Shown here: positions 1-11,019 of the stretch, one piece after another
Numbering within the stretch: the first letter of the stretch is position 1
How the letters are laid out: each line of letters opens with the position of its first letter
From: Posidonia oceanica
Taxonomy: Eukaryota > Streptophyta > Magnoliopsida > Alismatales > Posidoniaceae
DNA length: 64,000 bases
Assembly (NCBI GenBank): GCA_037176725.1
Contig: JAZBRS010000023.1
Span: 22,315,001 to 22,379,000 of the forward strand
Direction: 5' to 3'
Translations under genes and position numbers: made by a program
The notes under the pieces: generated by a model
Told to the model about the DNA's origin: nothing
Databases searched by the model: none
What the model saw: the letters and a program-made list of their open reading frames with translations, nothing else

Positions 1-352
1 TTTTTCCAAACTCACAAACCCAACATCTCAGTGACTATTGCTTCAATTGCTTGAATTAGTGATTCTTCTTGTAATGTTGAGTTTTTTTTATTTATGATAA
101 TGGCATGTACACTAGTATATACACGAGAGAATGATGTAATATCTTTTGTTTATTGAAATTAATGTTGAAGAAAGGTAAATTAGATTGTTGACATTAATGT
201 TGAAGCTTAGAATCTACATATTCCTGTTTTGGCCAAATAAGATTCTACACATGCTAATAGAAGCTAACTTCTAGAGATGAAATCAAAAGCCAACTTCTGC
301 AAAAAAATGTAGAATCTAGCTTCCAATAGAAATGCAACTAAACGCACCATAA
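1..352. other. AT-rich intergenic sequence
   Basis: No coding potential was recognised. The segment contains repeated words such as tagaatct and gaagct that also occur in the adjacent MITE candidate, so it may be older copies of the same transposon family. Confidence 0.5.
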
Positions 353-528
353 GGCAATGTTTGGTTCAGATTCTGACATCTAGCTTCTGATACGAACCAT
401 TTTCTAACCAGAATCTGAAAGAATCAACTTAATTGTAGAAGCTAACATAGCTTCTAGTATATAAATTTTACAAAACTTAGAAGCTTCTATGAAAACATTA
501 TGTGTCAGAATCTAAACCAAACATAGCT
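353..528. mobile_element. Tourist-like (PIF/Harbinger) MITE candidate, 176 bp
   Basis: The two ends form terminal inverted repeats that match at about 23 of 26 positions (GGCAATGTTTGGTTCAGATT at the left, the complement of the right end reading AGCTATGTTTGGTTTAGATT). The element is flanked on both sides by TAA (350-352 and 529-531), the three-base target duplication of PIF/Harbinger elements. The GG..TGTTTGGTT terminus is typical of plant Tourist MITEs. It has no coding capacity. Confidence 0.7.
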
Positions 529-819
529 TAAGTTCCAACTTTATCTTACTTTTCAACCATCCAAAGATTTCTCTCAATAGTTGCATTTTAAGCTACAACT
601 TGTGGACATGGATGATGATAATGAATGACAAGATAGACTGTTTGATGACTAATGCAATCTTGAATTGTTTATTATTACGTTTATGTTTAAGAATTAAAAT
701 TTTAATAGACTTTAAATATTTTTTAGAGAGCATTTTTTGTATAGGTGTCTACATGAAAGAATCTTATAGATGCATAAGTTCAACTGTTAGATGTATCCAA
801 CGATTGAGAATCTGGGAAA

Positions 820-1265
820 CGGAGGAGGAAGAGGAGGCAGAGACGACGGCGCAGGCGGTAGGAGACGGGTAGTGCGATACACGGGGGAAAAAGAGCGCAT
901 TAGACGGACGGGGAGGTGATGACGAAGAGGAGGAGAACAGGGCGACGGGAGAGGAGAAAAGGAGAAGGAGGCAGCGGCGGTAGAGAGGGGAGGGGAGGCG
1001 ACGATAGAAGGAGGGAAGGGAAGTGACGGCAGGAGGAGGGTGGAAAGGCGACGGCGACAACACAACGATGGCAATGGGATGAGGAGGGAGGGGAGGCGAT
1101 GACAGGAGGAGGGTGGGGAGGTGACGGCGACAGCGCGACGACGGCAACGGGAGGAGGAGGGAGGGGAGGTGACGGCAGGAGGAGGAGGAGGAGGAGGAGT
1201 GGCGACGATAGAGAGAAGGGAGAGAAAGGGAGGAGGGGAGGAAGTTAGGGGAGGAAGGAGTAGGA
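820..1265. repeat. Purine-rich degenerate minisatellite
   Basis: Nearly uninterrupted GGAGG, GGCGACGA and GACGGCGA blocks make imperfect tandem repeats of roughly 30-60 bases on a purine-rich plus strand. Long minus-strand reading frames here (764-1147) are low-complexity Pro/Ser/Leu translations of the repeat and are not treated as genes. Confidence 0.6.
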
Positions 1266-2400
1266 GTAAGTGATGACGGAATTTAATCTTAGTCGTTAAA
1301 TTATATGGATGTCTAGGATTTTACATGCTTACAGGGAACACATTGTAGGCACCTACATAAGCATTTTACACTATTTTTTTATTAGATATATGAATATCAT
1401 AGAATTATGTTTACTTTATTTAAACATCTTATTATTATGTTAGTTTATAATATTTATTTAATCACTGTTTATGTGGTGTTTGCAAGTGATATTTATTAAT
1501 TTGAATTATATGTAAGAAGTGAATTATTTATTATATGTATCTGAGAATAAGAAAATTTTACTCATTTATTATCATTATTTGTTATTACCTACATATTTTT
1601 GTAGACTAGTGACTTGACACGTGCGATGTACGTATTGTAATATATATAAAATAAATTAATTTAACTTTATATTTAAATTTTGATTTTGAAAATTAATTAA
1701 TTTTTATTTAAATAATGTATAATAATATATTATTTATGTTCTTATTTAAATATCATATGTCGCTTAACTTTTTTGTCATCATTATTTGACTATATTTATT
1801 CTTATTTAATAGAAAATTTATCATCATCTGTTCATATACTCAAGTAAATAGAACTTTATAAGAATTTATAAACAAAAAATTATATTTTATTATATTAATG
1901 ATCAAATTATGAAGACAAAAAAGAAACATAGTGTATATCAATTTTTTTTTGTTCTTTTCCAGGATTTTGAGTTGCAAATAAAATCAACAAAAGTGACCCT
2001 CCAATGATAGCACATGCTAGTTTTTTATATAACACGCAAAGCTCATAATTACGTTTGCTACAACCTACTCAATCTATACCATTGATTTTTTGATTCTGGC
2101 TCAAACGGTTGAGATCTATTTGGGAACATCGGTTTCATTCAAATTTCCCGTATAGATCTGTGAGGAGTTTGCGTGAAGGAACTATGGCTTTTTGTCAAAT
2201 CGTAGCAGCCGGTGTCAGGATTTGATTGATGCCAAAGTAATTTTTCGGAAGATGTCTAGAGAGATTGGTATGGGTGTGGCCATTTGCATTCTTTTTCACA
2301 TTGGTCCACATTCTTCCAGCGATGGAGTCCCTCCTAGAAGCTACTGTTTGCATTTTTATTCATGTTTACGTGTAAATGGGATCTCCCCTCTAGAGACATC
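1266..2400. other. AT-rich intergenic sequence
   Basis: Long A/T stretches and no credible reading frame on either strand. I see no structure worth naming. Confidence 0.5.
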
Positions 2401-2405
2401 GGAGA

Positions 2406-2750
2406 TGGAATCCGTCTACTCCACCCCCACCCCCAGCCCCCGTCTCCCCTTCTCCCATCGCACTCCACCATTCCACTCTGCAAAAGCCGATTCCTCTTCC
2501 TTCATCCCCCCCTAAAACCATCATTATCTTCTCCACTCGATCCTCCTCCTTAACCCAAAACCTTCCTCCATCTCAGAAGACCATCCATTCCTCCCTCAAA
2601 CCCGTCGTCGTCACGCTCGTCACCGTCTTTGCCGCAACCACCACCCTACTCTCATACGCATCCCCAACCATCCCCCCTGCTCCTCCTCCCTTGCCCACGC
2701 CGCCACCGTCGCCGTACATGGATAGATCTATTGATCAACTTAATGTTTCT
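2406..2750 (+). pseudogene. Possible decayed first exon of a plastid-targeted protein
   Basis: From the ATG at 2406 a Ser/Thr/Pro-rich frame runs to a stop just after a run of seven C residues (about 2506-2512). If the frame is shifted by one base in that run, it stays open to about 2800. It then reads a Ser/Lys-rich segment, a hydrophobic stretch (VVVTLVTVFAATTTLLSY), an alanine/serine-proline joint and a proline-rich linker. That layout resembles a chloroplast or thylakoid-lumen targeting sequence followed by the start of a mature protein. Downstream exons were not found and the family was not recognised. It could be a real first exon with a sequencing error in the C run, a pseudogene, or chance composition. 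Confidence 0.3.
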
Positions 2751-2799
2751 CTTTCAATTTGTATATTTGATCCTTATCCTGTTTTATTATTTCTTCCCC

Positions 2800-4440
2800 C
2801 TTCTTGAATGTATATATTACCATGGGTATCAGGAATCACCATATTATTTTTATCATCGTTCCTAAGTTCTACAATGGCTTTTGTTATTAAAATTGGGAGC
2901 CTTGTTGAACAAGTCGTGATTTCCAATTCATCAATGTACCAAGCAATAAGATGCATGTGGAATACAAAAGTTTTTGTTGAAGGTTTATTAAATATTCATG
3001 TGTTTTAGTGTTGACAAGTACAGAAGACAAACTTGACTGTTGGTGATGCATTTTATGCCTTATGGAATAACCTAAAATGTTTTTTGTGAATGCATTTCTA
3101 TGGTCATGCATGCTAATCAGGGATATTGCATTGGGAAATTATTATTTCTTTTATTTGTACTGCCTCAATGCTTCTACAATTTCTAGAGTGGTGCATTTTG
3201 TGGTATTTGTTTTTTTGATCTTTCCTAGCTTGCAGGTTCTTGGTTGGTGATCTTAAACAGTATCTGCATTTTGAATTCAAGGTGATCAGAATACAACATT
3301 AATTTACTTAGGGAAAAAAGAACAATACTGTTAAAGGATTAATCTTCAATTTATGTGACTGTATCAAGAACTTCATTTATTCACTTATTTTACTTGAACA
3401 GCTATTGTGGTGATAATCAGAATCACCCACCAGCAACTTTGTTTGAAATGTGATACTCATCATGTTGGAATAATTGATAAATTGTTTTATTTTGGTATTT
3501 ACCGACTTTGGTGATAAGTAACCTACAAATATACATTTTTTCTTAAAAAGAAGACCTCTAAGAAGTCTACTATAAGATCTTATTTGGCATTGATTTCTTG
3601 AAATAGCTTCATGCATGTCCTCTGAGAGTGATTTAGTCCTGGTTTTTGTGAAATTTGTCTGTTTTGTATGGTTTGCTGCAACAAATTTAGATATTGTCAA
3701 AATCATCCTATATTCTTGTACAATTTCTAAAAATAGATATTGTATAATTTTAGAAATGTCTTTCAACAGTTACATAAAAGTTTGCCTATGTGTATGATTT
3801 GTTGTGTGTAGATATATAATTATATATCATAATCATGCAAAATGTCTAGAATATTTAACTATCAAGCAACCATTATATGAAGGGAAAATGATGTTTCTCA
3901 TTTCATGCAATTTTTGCTTTGAACGAAACATCAGAGGTTTTATAACAGGTAGAAGGGATTTCAGAGGGACTTATCTATTGGTAGAATAATTCTTACAGTG
4001 CTTTCACAAGATGGAAGCTAAAAAGCCTTTTTGAAATGAAATGAGCTGCAAATGTATGAGTATATGAATAGTTACATTACTACAACTTGCATAGTGGTAT
4101 GGAAGAAGAAGAATGAGAGGGCACTGTATTTACCTAGGTGGACTATTTTCTCAAAAGCTTGCAGTTGATCTACTGGAGATTCAAAAAATTTGAGGGCATA
4201 CGTGGTAGGGATGGAAATAAGGAAAATGCTTTACGTTATTCAAATGGATATTCACTGCTATTTAATGTTCCATGCATTGAGAAGTCCAAGTTACTCAGGC
4301 CAACAACCTGTTAACTCTTTGAATCCTGTCTCAGGTAAACCAACATTCCCTCTCCACTCCCCAGCACCTCTCTCTCTCTCCATTAGCATCTTTTCTCCCA
4401 CTCTATGGCTTGTCCATCTCTCTCTTCTAATCTCTTTTTT
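2800..4440. other. Intergenic sequence without recognised genes
   Basis: Several short frames occur on both strands (for example 3377-3766 minus), but none shows a recognisable domain. The composition is ordinary AT-rich plant intergenic DNA. Confidence 0.4.
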
Positions 4441-5160
4441 TATTCGCCATTAAGACCATACCATTAATGGGCAAGAATTAGATTTTTGGGCCACGGAGAC
4501 ATAATACTCTCATCTCTCCCATTTCATCTCTTCTTCTCTCTTTTTTTTTTAGGCCATTGAGGCCATGGTATTATGGACAATTAAACAGAAATAATGCTTC
4601 AAATCCATTTCGTTCACGACACATATTATCTGACTATCGTGTCTCCCTAATATCATCTCTGCTATCCTAGTGTGGTCTTCTTTGCTATAGCTTGACTTCG
4701 TTTCGGGGCATCTCAGGTTTGTCTATCTCTCTGTGTCTTCTAATATCTCTTTTCTTTTCTTTTTTTTGGCCTCAACCAAGAATTTAGGCATATGTTTGTA
4801 AAGCTTTCATCTCTCTCCTTCAATCTCTCTCTTTTTTTTGGGCCTAATGGCCATACTATTAATGGGAAAGAATTAGATTTTGAGGCCACGGATAAATAAT
4901 GCTCTGATCTCTCAGTTCATCTCTTCTTCTTTTTTCTTTTGGCCATTGAGGCTATATGGCTATATGATTTATGGAAAAAGAAACAAAAATTTAGACTATG
5001 GTATACTGTCTGTGATGCTCTGATCTCTTTCCTTTGATCTTTCTTTTTTTTGCCATTGAGGCCATACATTCATGGGGAAAAAAATTCATGTCATGTTGTG
5101 TTTCCTCCTTTTTTTTAATTGGCCATTGAGGCCATAGGATTAGTTAAAACAATTAAACAA
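4440..5160. repeat. Irregular tandem repeat with GGCCATTGAGGCC core
   Basis: Four to five irregular units each combine a pyrimidine run (ctctcttttttttt), the near-palindrome GGCCATTGAGGCCAT and a following attaatgg(g)(a/c)aagaattagat segment. Cores are near 4552, 4845, 4927, 5047 and 5120. Spacing is uneven, so this is a degenerate array and not a clean satellite. Confidence 0.55.
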
Positions 5161-5689
5161 TTGTAATATTTGACTGTAACGGTAGATTGTATGTTCTATT
5201 TCTTCCTGTTATGTGCTGTTGGTTGTTCCAATCGTTTGTTTTATTACCTGTTATGTAGCTTGGGTATTGTCTTTCATATAATATTTATGTAATCAAATAG
5301 TTAATATATATAGTTAATTAGTTGTAAATATAATGCATATGTGGTGGGTATTGTATTTATGATGTCATTAATTATGTAATCAAAAAGTTAGCATATGTGG
5401 TTAATTAGTTGTAAATACTATCAAATAGTTGGCATATGTGTTTTTTAGGAATATTAGTGAAGCATACAATGTTGCGATATGTATCTTGAATATCGTAGAT
5501 TTGTTATGCAGTACTATGATTTTCATGTGTTAATTAGGTGTAGATGCAATAAAATAGTTGCCTTATGTGGCAGGTATTGTAGTGATGATAGTATCAGATG
5601 GCATATGTGGTAGGTATTGTAATTATAATATTATTAATTATGTAATTTGGTAGTGTTAATTATGTAATCAAATAGTTGGCAAAAGTCAT

Positions 5690-5800
5690 TTACTACCTGT
5701 AAGTTGGCATAAGTAGTATGTAATTAAATAGTATTAATTATGTAATCAAATAGTTGGCAAAAGCTATTTACTACCTATAAGTTGGCATAAGTGGTTTACT
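5690..5800. repeat. Short direct duplication in AT-rich DNA
   Basis: The segment tagttggcaaaag..tttactacct..aagttggcataagt occurs twice in succession, with related copies of the words scattered from 5280 to 5690. This is a local tandem duplication in non-coding DNA. Confidence 0.5.
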
Positions 5801-5854
5801 CATTGTTAATGGAAATGCCACGTGACAAAGCCAGTTGATTAGGAAAAAGTGACA

Positions 5855-5905
5855 ATTAGTATATAGTATATATATATATATATAGAATAGATAGATAGAG
5901 ATAAG
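5855..5905. repeat. (TA)n / (GATA)n microsatellite
   Basis: A run of alternating TA followed by a few GATA units (atatatatatatag aatagatagatagag). Confidence 0.75.
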
Positions 5906-6493
5906 AAACAGATATGAGTAAAGTTATTCTTAATGGATAATAAATGAGTATGGATAAGTAACCACCTGCTCTAACATAGGTGGCCAGGAGACTCCCCCTC
6001 CTGAGTTCGAATTTGGAAGAAAATGAGAGGAAAATAGTCTCCATATAAATAGGCTATCGATTACGATTACTAAAGAAAAAAAAAAGAGTATGAATAAGTA
6101 TTTTGTCTGTCAGTGTTTTGGAACAATACCAATGTTAATTACCCTTTTGATGTTTTGGGGTATATTTTAGGTATTTTTTGACTCATTTTGTGTCTAAACT
6201 ATATATGGTGTGAACTTGGTACTATTTTTGATTGTTTGGTGGTGAAACAATTAGTTAAGTTATAATATTAATAAATCCTTACCGTTTGCAAAATTTTTTT
6301 TAAAAAAGAAAACCTTACCGTACTCGTTGACAGCCCTGGATTAAGTAATCAAGATCAAGAAACACGATGGATCGAACGGTCATAATTGCACCACGATCTG
6401 ATTTACAGAGAGGATAGACAGAAAAGGTGCACCTGTTGGTGCTAAAAACCCTTCGAGGCGTGAGGTTTCTCATCTCTGTTCTGGTGAAGATAG

Positions 6494-6671
6494 ATGGCGT
6501 CGTTTCACTGGCAGCCCTCTCTTTCTCCCCAAATTCTCGCTCTGAAACATCATTTTTGTCGAGCTTCCTCCCCGTCTCTGGTGCCGTGCAAGAATGATGT
6601 GCGTATTTGCGGCTGTGGAGCTGTCCCTTCCGGTCGATGGAGTTCTCCTTCTTCCCACCCACAACCGAGAG
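6494..6671 (+). CDS. Probable transit-peptide exon of the At4g37920-like gene
   Basis: The frame begins at ATG 6494 and encodes about 59 residues rich in Ser, Pro, His and Arg with no acidic start, as in a chloroplast transit peptide. It runs to a donor-type junction, CCGAGAG|gtaaaatg, at 6671/6672, leaving one base of a codon. The exon starting at 11020 (after ..gatgccag) begins with two bases that complete a codon, so the phases agree. Adding this exon gives 443 residues, close to the length I recall for the Arabidopsis protein (about 427); without it the model has only 386 residues. Alternatively it could be a 5' leader exon of the PPR gene immediately downstream. A cDNA would decide between the two. 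Confidence 0.5.
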
Positions 6672-6935
6672 GTAAAATGTCAGAATCTTTCTGGTCGGTA
6701 AAAAGTCGGAGTCTTTCATGTTTTGCGTGAGATCATTTGGTCATGTTGTTCAGTAGCATTGTTAAATTAAGTGGTTGTTCGATGATACCGTGTTTTTGTT
6801 TGTGCCTGAATGTTTTTGTTAATACCAGATTAGAGTGAGTTTGTATTGGCATTGGATATGAGGAAAAAAACACCCGAATGTGGTGATAACTTAGAAGTTT
6901 CGTTATAGAAAATGATGTCTCACAAGTGCAACAAG

Positions 6936-6992
6936 TGTTCTGTGCCTTAGAGTCCGCAATCACTGCTTGGCTCCTTCTGTGTTGGTGATAAT
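6936..6992 (+). other. Out-of-frame remnant of the missing PPR N-terminus
   Basis: In a different frame from the PPR ORF, the bases before its ATG read a short FCALESAIT-like peptide. Members of this PPR family usually carry a similar (L)LxSAI(T/L) segment shortly before the first repeat. This suggests that a small indel shifted the original N-terminus out of frame and that translation now starts at 6993. The evidence is short and rests on family memory. Confidence 0.3.
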
Positions 6993-9278
6993 ATGACTAC
7001 CGTACCTTCCACTGTGAAAGTGGTTCATGCCAATGTGATCAAAACCGGACTATGTTTGTCGGTTTACGTCATGAATAATCTAATCAATTCCTATGCTAAG
7101 TCTGGGCTTGCTTCCGATGCTGACCGGGTTTTTGATGAAATGCCGGTTAAAAACATCGTATCTTGGAATTCAATCCTCTCCATGCATGCAAAGAGTGGGC
7201 GGATTGCTACTGCGATAGAGTTGTTTGACAAAATGCCTGAAAGAGATTCTGTTTCATGGACTGTAGTCATTGTGGGCTACAACCAAATGGGTCGGTTTGA
7301 CTATGCCATTCGGATGTTTCCAGATATGATTATGGCTGGTGTTTCACCAACTCATTTCACGTTCTCCAATGTCATCTCTTCGTGTGCTGCACTAAGATGG
7401 GCACACATTGGCAAAAAGGTGCATTCTTTTGTTGTTAAGATGGGCATGAGTGGCTATGTGGAGATTGCCAATTCTCTATTAAATATGTATGGGAAATCTG
7501 GGTGTCTACAGATGGCGAAGGTTATCTTTGACAGGATGAGCATGAAGGGTGTCTCCAGCTGGAACACTATGATTTCGATGTATGCACAGTCTGGGCAGCT
7601 TGATATTGCTCGAGACTTATTTGAGAAAATGAATGACCGTAGTGTCGTATCCTGGAATGCGATTATTGCGGGGTACAACCAGAATGAGACAGACCTCGAG
7701 GCATTGAAGCTCTTCTCACGAATGCTGGAAGACATGTCAGTCCAGCCCGATGGCTTTACATATACAAACGTTCTGTCTGCTTGTGCTAACCTTAGAATGC
7801 TGAAACATGGGAAGCAAGTTCATGCCTACATCATAAGAAGTGATGTAGCATGTCAAGGACCATTACGCAATGCTTTGATATCCATGTACTCCAAGTCTGG
7901 TGGGGTTGAAATTGCTGCCAAGGTTGTTGGACAGACTATGGCTTCTGGTCTCGATGTCATATCCTTCACAGCCTTGCTTGAGGGCTATGTGAAGCTTGGG
8001 GATTTGGAGCCTGCAAGAAAAATATTTGATTCGATGAGTTTTCCTGATGTGGTTGCTTGGACTGCTATGATAGTTGGATATGTGCAGAATGGTCTCCATA
8101 ATGATGCTATTGTGCTTTTCCAACAGATGGTCAGGAATGGCCCTAGGCCAAACAACCACACACTTGCAGCAATGTTGAGTGTTTCTTCCACTTTGGCAGC
8201 AGCTGATCATGGGAAACAAATCCATGCAAAAGCCACTAGATCAGGAGATGGTCTGTCTGTATCAGTGGGCAATGCCCTCATAACCATGTATGCAAAATCG
8301 GGGGAAATTTTAGCGGCAAGGAAGGTGTTTGAACAGATACGTGGCAGTAAGCAGACTGTTTCCTGGACGTCCATGATCATTGCATTAGCTCAACATGGAT
8401 TAGGAGAGGAAGCTATACATTTGTTTGAGAATATGTTGCATTTTGGAATCAAGCCAGATCATATCACATATGTTGGAGTTATATCTGCATGCACACATGC
8501 CAGATTAGTCGAAGAAGGGCGTAAATATTTTGAGATGATGCAGATGGTGCACATGATCAGACCCACGCTGAGCCATTATGCAGGCATCGTCGATCTGTTT
8601 GGTCGTGCTGGTTTGCTGAATGAAGCTTGGGAATTCATAGAGAATATGCCAATTGAACCGGATGCTATAGCTTGGGGTTCACTTCTTGCTGCCTGTAAGG
8701 TTCACAAAAATGTAGAATTGGCAAAGGTGGCTGCAGAAAGATTGCTGCTTATTGAACCTGAGAACAGTGGAGCTTATTCTGCACTTGCAAATGTGTATTC
8801 TGCATGTGGAAGGTGGGAAGATGCTGCTAAGATTTGGAAGTACATGAGAGATAGAGGTGTCAAGAAAGAGCAAGGATTTAGTTGGATGCAGATTAAGAAC
8901 ATGGTTCATGTATTTGGAGCTGAAGATGCTCTGCATCCTCAAAGAGAGAAAATATATGAGATGGCTGCGAAGGTCCGGAAGGAGATAAAGAAAGCAGGTT
9001 TTGTTCCCGATACTAATTCTGTGCTGCATGATATTGATGAGGAGCTGAAAGAACAACTACTATGTCATCATAGCGAAAAACTTGCAATTGCTTTTGGGTT
9101 GATTAGCACCAATGAGAAAACAACTTTGAGGATCATGAAAAACCTTAGAATTTGTAACGATTGCCACTCTGCTATTAAATTCATCTCACAAGTCTATAAC
9201 AGACAGATCATAGTAAGAGATGCAACACGTTTTCATCATTTCAGAGATGGCCATTGTTCTTGCAAAGATTACTGGTAA
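6993..9278 (+). CDS. PPR protein, PLS class with E/E+ and DYW domains (At2g22070-like)
   Basis: This is an intronless frame of 761 residues. PPR motifs run from about residue 10 to 560 (many units of the form SWNxxIxGYxQ). They are followed by the E/E+ region with the PG-box-like PDTNSVLHDIDEE, and by a C-terminal DYW cytidine-deaminase domain. The zinc and catalytic signature is present: H693-x-E695 (HSEKLAIAFG), C721-x-x-C724 (CNDCHSAIKF), and a terminal CKDYW. Proteins of this class bind organelle transcripts in a one-motif-one-base manner and edit specific cytidines. The best family match by memory is the Arabidopsis At2g22070 orthologue group. The first about 35 residues of that family are absent: the frame begins near the VVHANVIKTGL motif, and an in-frame TAG lies at 6948-6950. 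A good plastid or mitochondrial presequence is therefore not visible. The gene appears to lie in intron 1 of the At4g37920-like gene. Confidence 0.92.
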   Translation: MTTVPSTVKVVHANVIKTGLCLSVYVMNNLINSYAKSGLASDADRVFDEMPVKNIVSWNSILSMHAKSGRIATAIELFDKMPERDSVSWTVVIVGYNQMGRFDYAIRMFPDMIMAGVSPTHFTFSNVISSCAALRWAHIGKKVHSFVVKMGMSGYVEIANSLLNMYGKSGCLQMAKVIFDRMSMKGVSSWNTMISMYAQSGQLDIARDLFEKMNDRSVVSWNAIIAGYNQNETDLEALKLFSRMLEDMSVQPDGFTYTNVLSACANLRMLKHGKQVHAYIIRSDVACQGPLRNALISMYSKSGGVEIAAKVVGQTMASGLDVISFTALLEGYVKLGDLEPARKIFDSMSFPDVVAWTAMIVGYVQNGLHNDAIVLFQQMVRNGPRPNNHTLAAMLSVSSTLAAADHGKQIHAKATRSGDGLSVSVGNALITMYAKSGEILAARKVFEQIRGSKQTVSWTSMIIALAQHGLGEEAIHLFENMLHFGIKPDHITYVGVISACTHARLVEEGRKYFEMMQMVHMIRPTLSHYAGIVDLFGRAGLLNEAWEFIENMPIEPDAIAWGSLLAACKVHKNVELAKVAAERLLLIEPENSGAYSALANVYSACGRWEDAAKIWKYMRDRGVKKEQGFSWMQIKNMVHVFGAEDALHPQREKIYEMAAKVRKEIKKAGFVPDTNSVLHDIDEELKEQLLCHHSEKLAIAFGLISTNEKTTLRIMKNLRICNDCHSAIKFISQVYNRQIIVRDATRFHHFRDGHCSCKDYW

Positions 9279-11019
9279 TGACTGTGCCATTAACATTGAA
9301 CATATGCACAAGGTTGTGCCAATTCATTTGAAGAAGGATTCAGTATTCAGATGAAAGGATGATAATGAGTGGAAAATGCTCATTCAATACAAATTTAGTA
9401 TATATATATATATCTAATATCTGCAAAGTTTTCATCTTTGAAAAGAAATTTATGGAATTTCAAACAGAGGCTGAAGAAAACCTGAAGTTTGTCGGTGTTA
9501 TATAAAAAAACAGTTCTCTATGAAGTGAATGATATATATGGCAAAAGATTGAAACTGGGACTAGTATTCTTCTTCTTTCTTCAGGATGTTGACATTTATC
9601 AATTCCGTTAGAAATTCGGAAATCAAGCATGGCAGGGTTTTATGTAGATGGAGGTTTTATACGACCGTCTAATGAAAATTGTATCTGAGGATTTGAACCT
9701 TGTGACTTAATGTGATTGTTAAACAAGGAGATATCTGCTCATGAGGCTATTTTCTAACTTTCAGAAAAAAAGGAGGCATCTCAATCAGTACAACACTGTC
9801 TTCCGTAGAAAGTGAAACAGATTATGAAGTGGAGGACTAGTCTCCCATAACACATGTCATAGATTCTCGTCTACAGAATAATTTTATCCATACATCTATT
9901 TTGCAGTGTGAGTTTCATCATATAAATGCTACATCAATGCACTTTTGACTCTATGAAAGTATAAAAAATTCAATAAGATTTGATTCATTAACATCACTCT
10001 TGGGAATCCACATCCTTCTCATAAATGGCTGAGAGGTAAATTGGGATTTTTGTTGAACTGTAGAACTGAGGGATTTATTTAGCTTTTCTATTGAACTAAA
10101 ATTTGAATTATAAATAATTTTTTACTATATAGGTTAATAGTCAGATTTGTCCTATTTTGGATTTCATAGCCTATTTATGTCAAACAACTACATGCATTGT
10201 GCAATGTTCTTTTCTTAGGAAAAGCTTAGATAGCTTTATTGCTACATATATCTGTTGAGGGTATGTCTTGAACACCCTTGTGATTCCAAAATTGTTGGCA
10301 GTCATAAATTGTTTCTAAGAGCAAGAGGAGTATCTTCATAGGAGAATGGAAACTAATTATTGTATAATTGGACAAGCTGCAATACCATCTAGGTATTCAG
10401 ATAAGAGCTGCTGGGTTGTGGGAGTGCCTCGGCACATCAGTGCTCTTGTCTCGACTGGGTTCTCTTCTGTGAACCTGTAGCTGGGGTGTTTTGTTTTTTT
10501 TCCTGGTTGGTTATGTAGGTAGGTAGTGGTAAGATGTATCCTTTGTTGTCTTTTTTTTCTTCCTAATAAAAATATGTTCCATTGAACCATTTCTTCATTA
10601 TCTGAAGTGTTGACAGACCAAATTTAAAGTGATTTAAACATATATAGATTACGCACATAGTGAAAGTGGGCCATTTAGGTTGAGAAACGAATCATTTTTA
10701 GTTATCAATTCATTCATCTGAATATGAGTTATTTAATATTTATAGCCATTTGAACCATAGAAGGAATCTCGAAAAACCCTTGAAACTTTGTTTATAAACA
10801 CTTTAAATAGTGTAGTTCAAATTTAACTAATAATATTTCAAAATAGTTTTTCCATCACTAAAAACCACTTATGACTACTGAAAAATGTGTCACATACTAG
10901 AGTATCCAAGTTCTTCTATATATTGTGTGAATGTCTTCCACATGAATTTATTCATTTCGTTATTTATAAGCATATGGTGTGTTGTATGTGTATCAGAAGT
11001 AACTGATTTCTGATGCCAG
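9279..11019 (+). other. PPR 3' flank and end of proposed intron 1
   Basis: No gene was recognised. AT-rich sequence follows the PPR stop codon. The segment 10440-10590 has a T-rich stretch and an aataaaa motif, which looks like the tail of an old retroposon or a polyadenylation region. The stretch ends at the acceptor tgatgccag|at used by the next exon. Confidence 0.4.

Noticed and set aside
764..1147. Minus-strand Pro/Ser/Leu-rich frames
   Set aside because: They lie within a purine-rich minisatellite. Composition alone explains the lack of stops.
3377..3766. Minus-strand frame of 129 codons
   Set aside because: No recognisable domain, AT-rich composition and no splice or start context. 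It is most likely chance.
5955..6050. SINE-like segment with gagttcgaattt
   Set aside because: A B-box-like string is present, but there is no A box, tail or flanking duplication that I could define.
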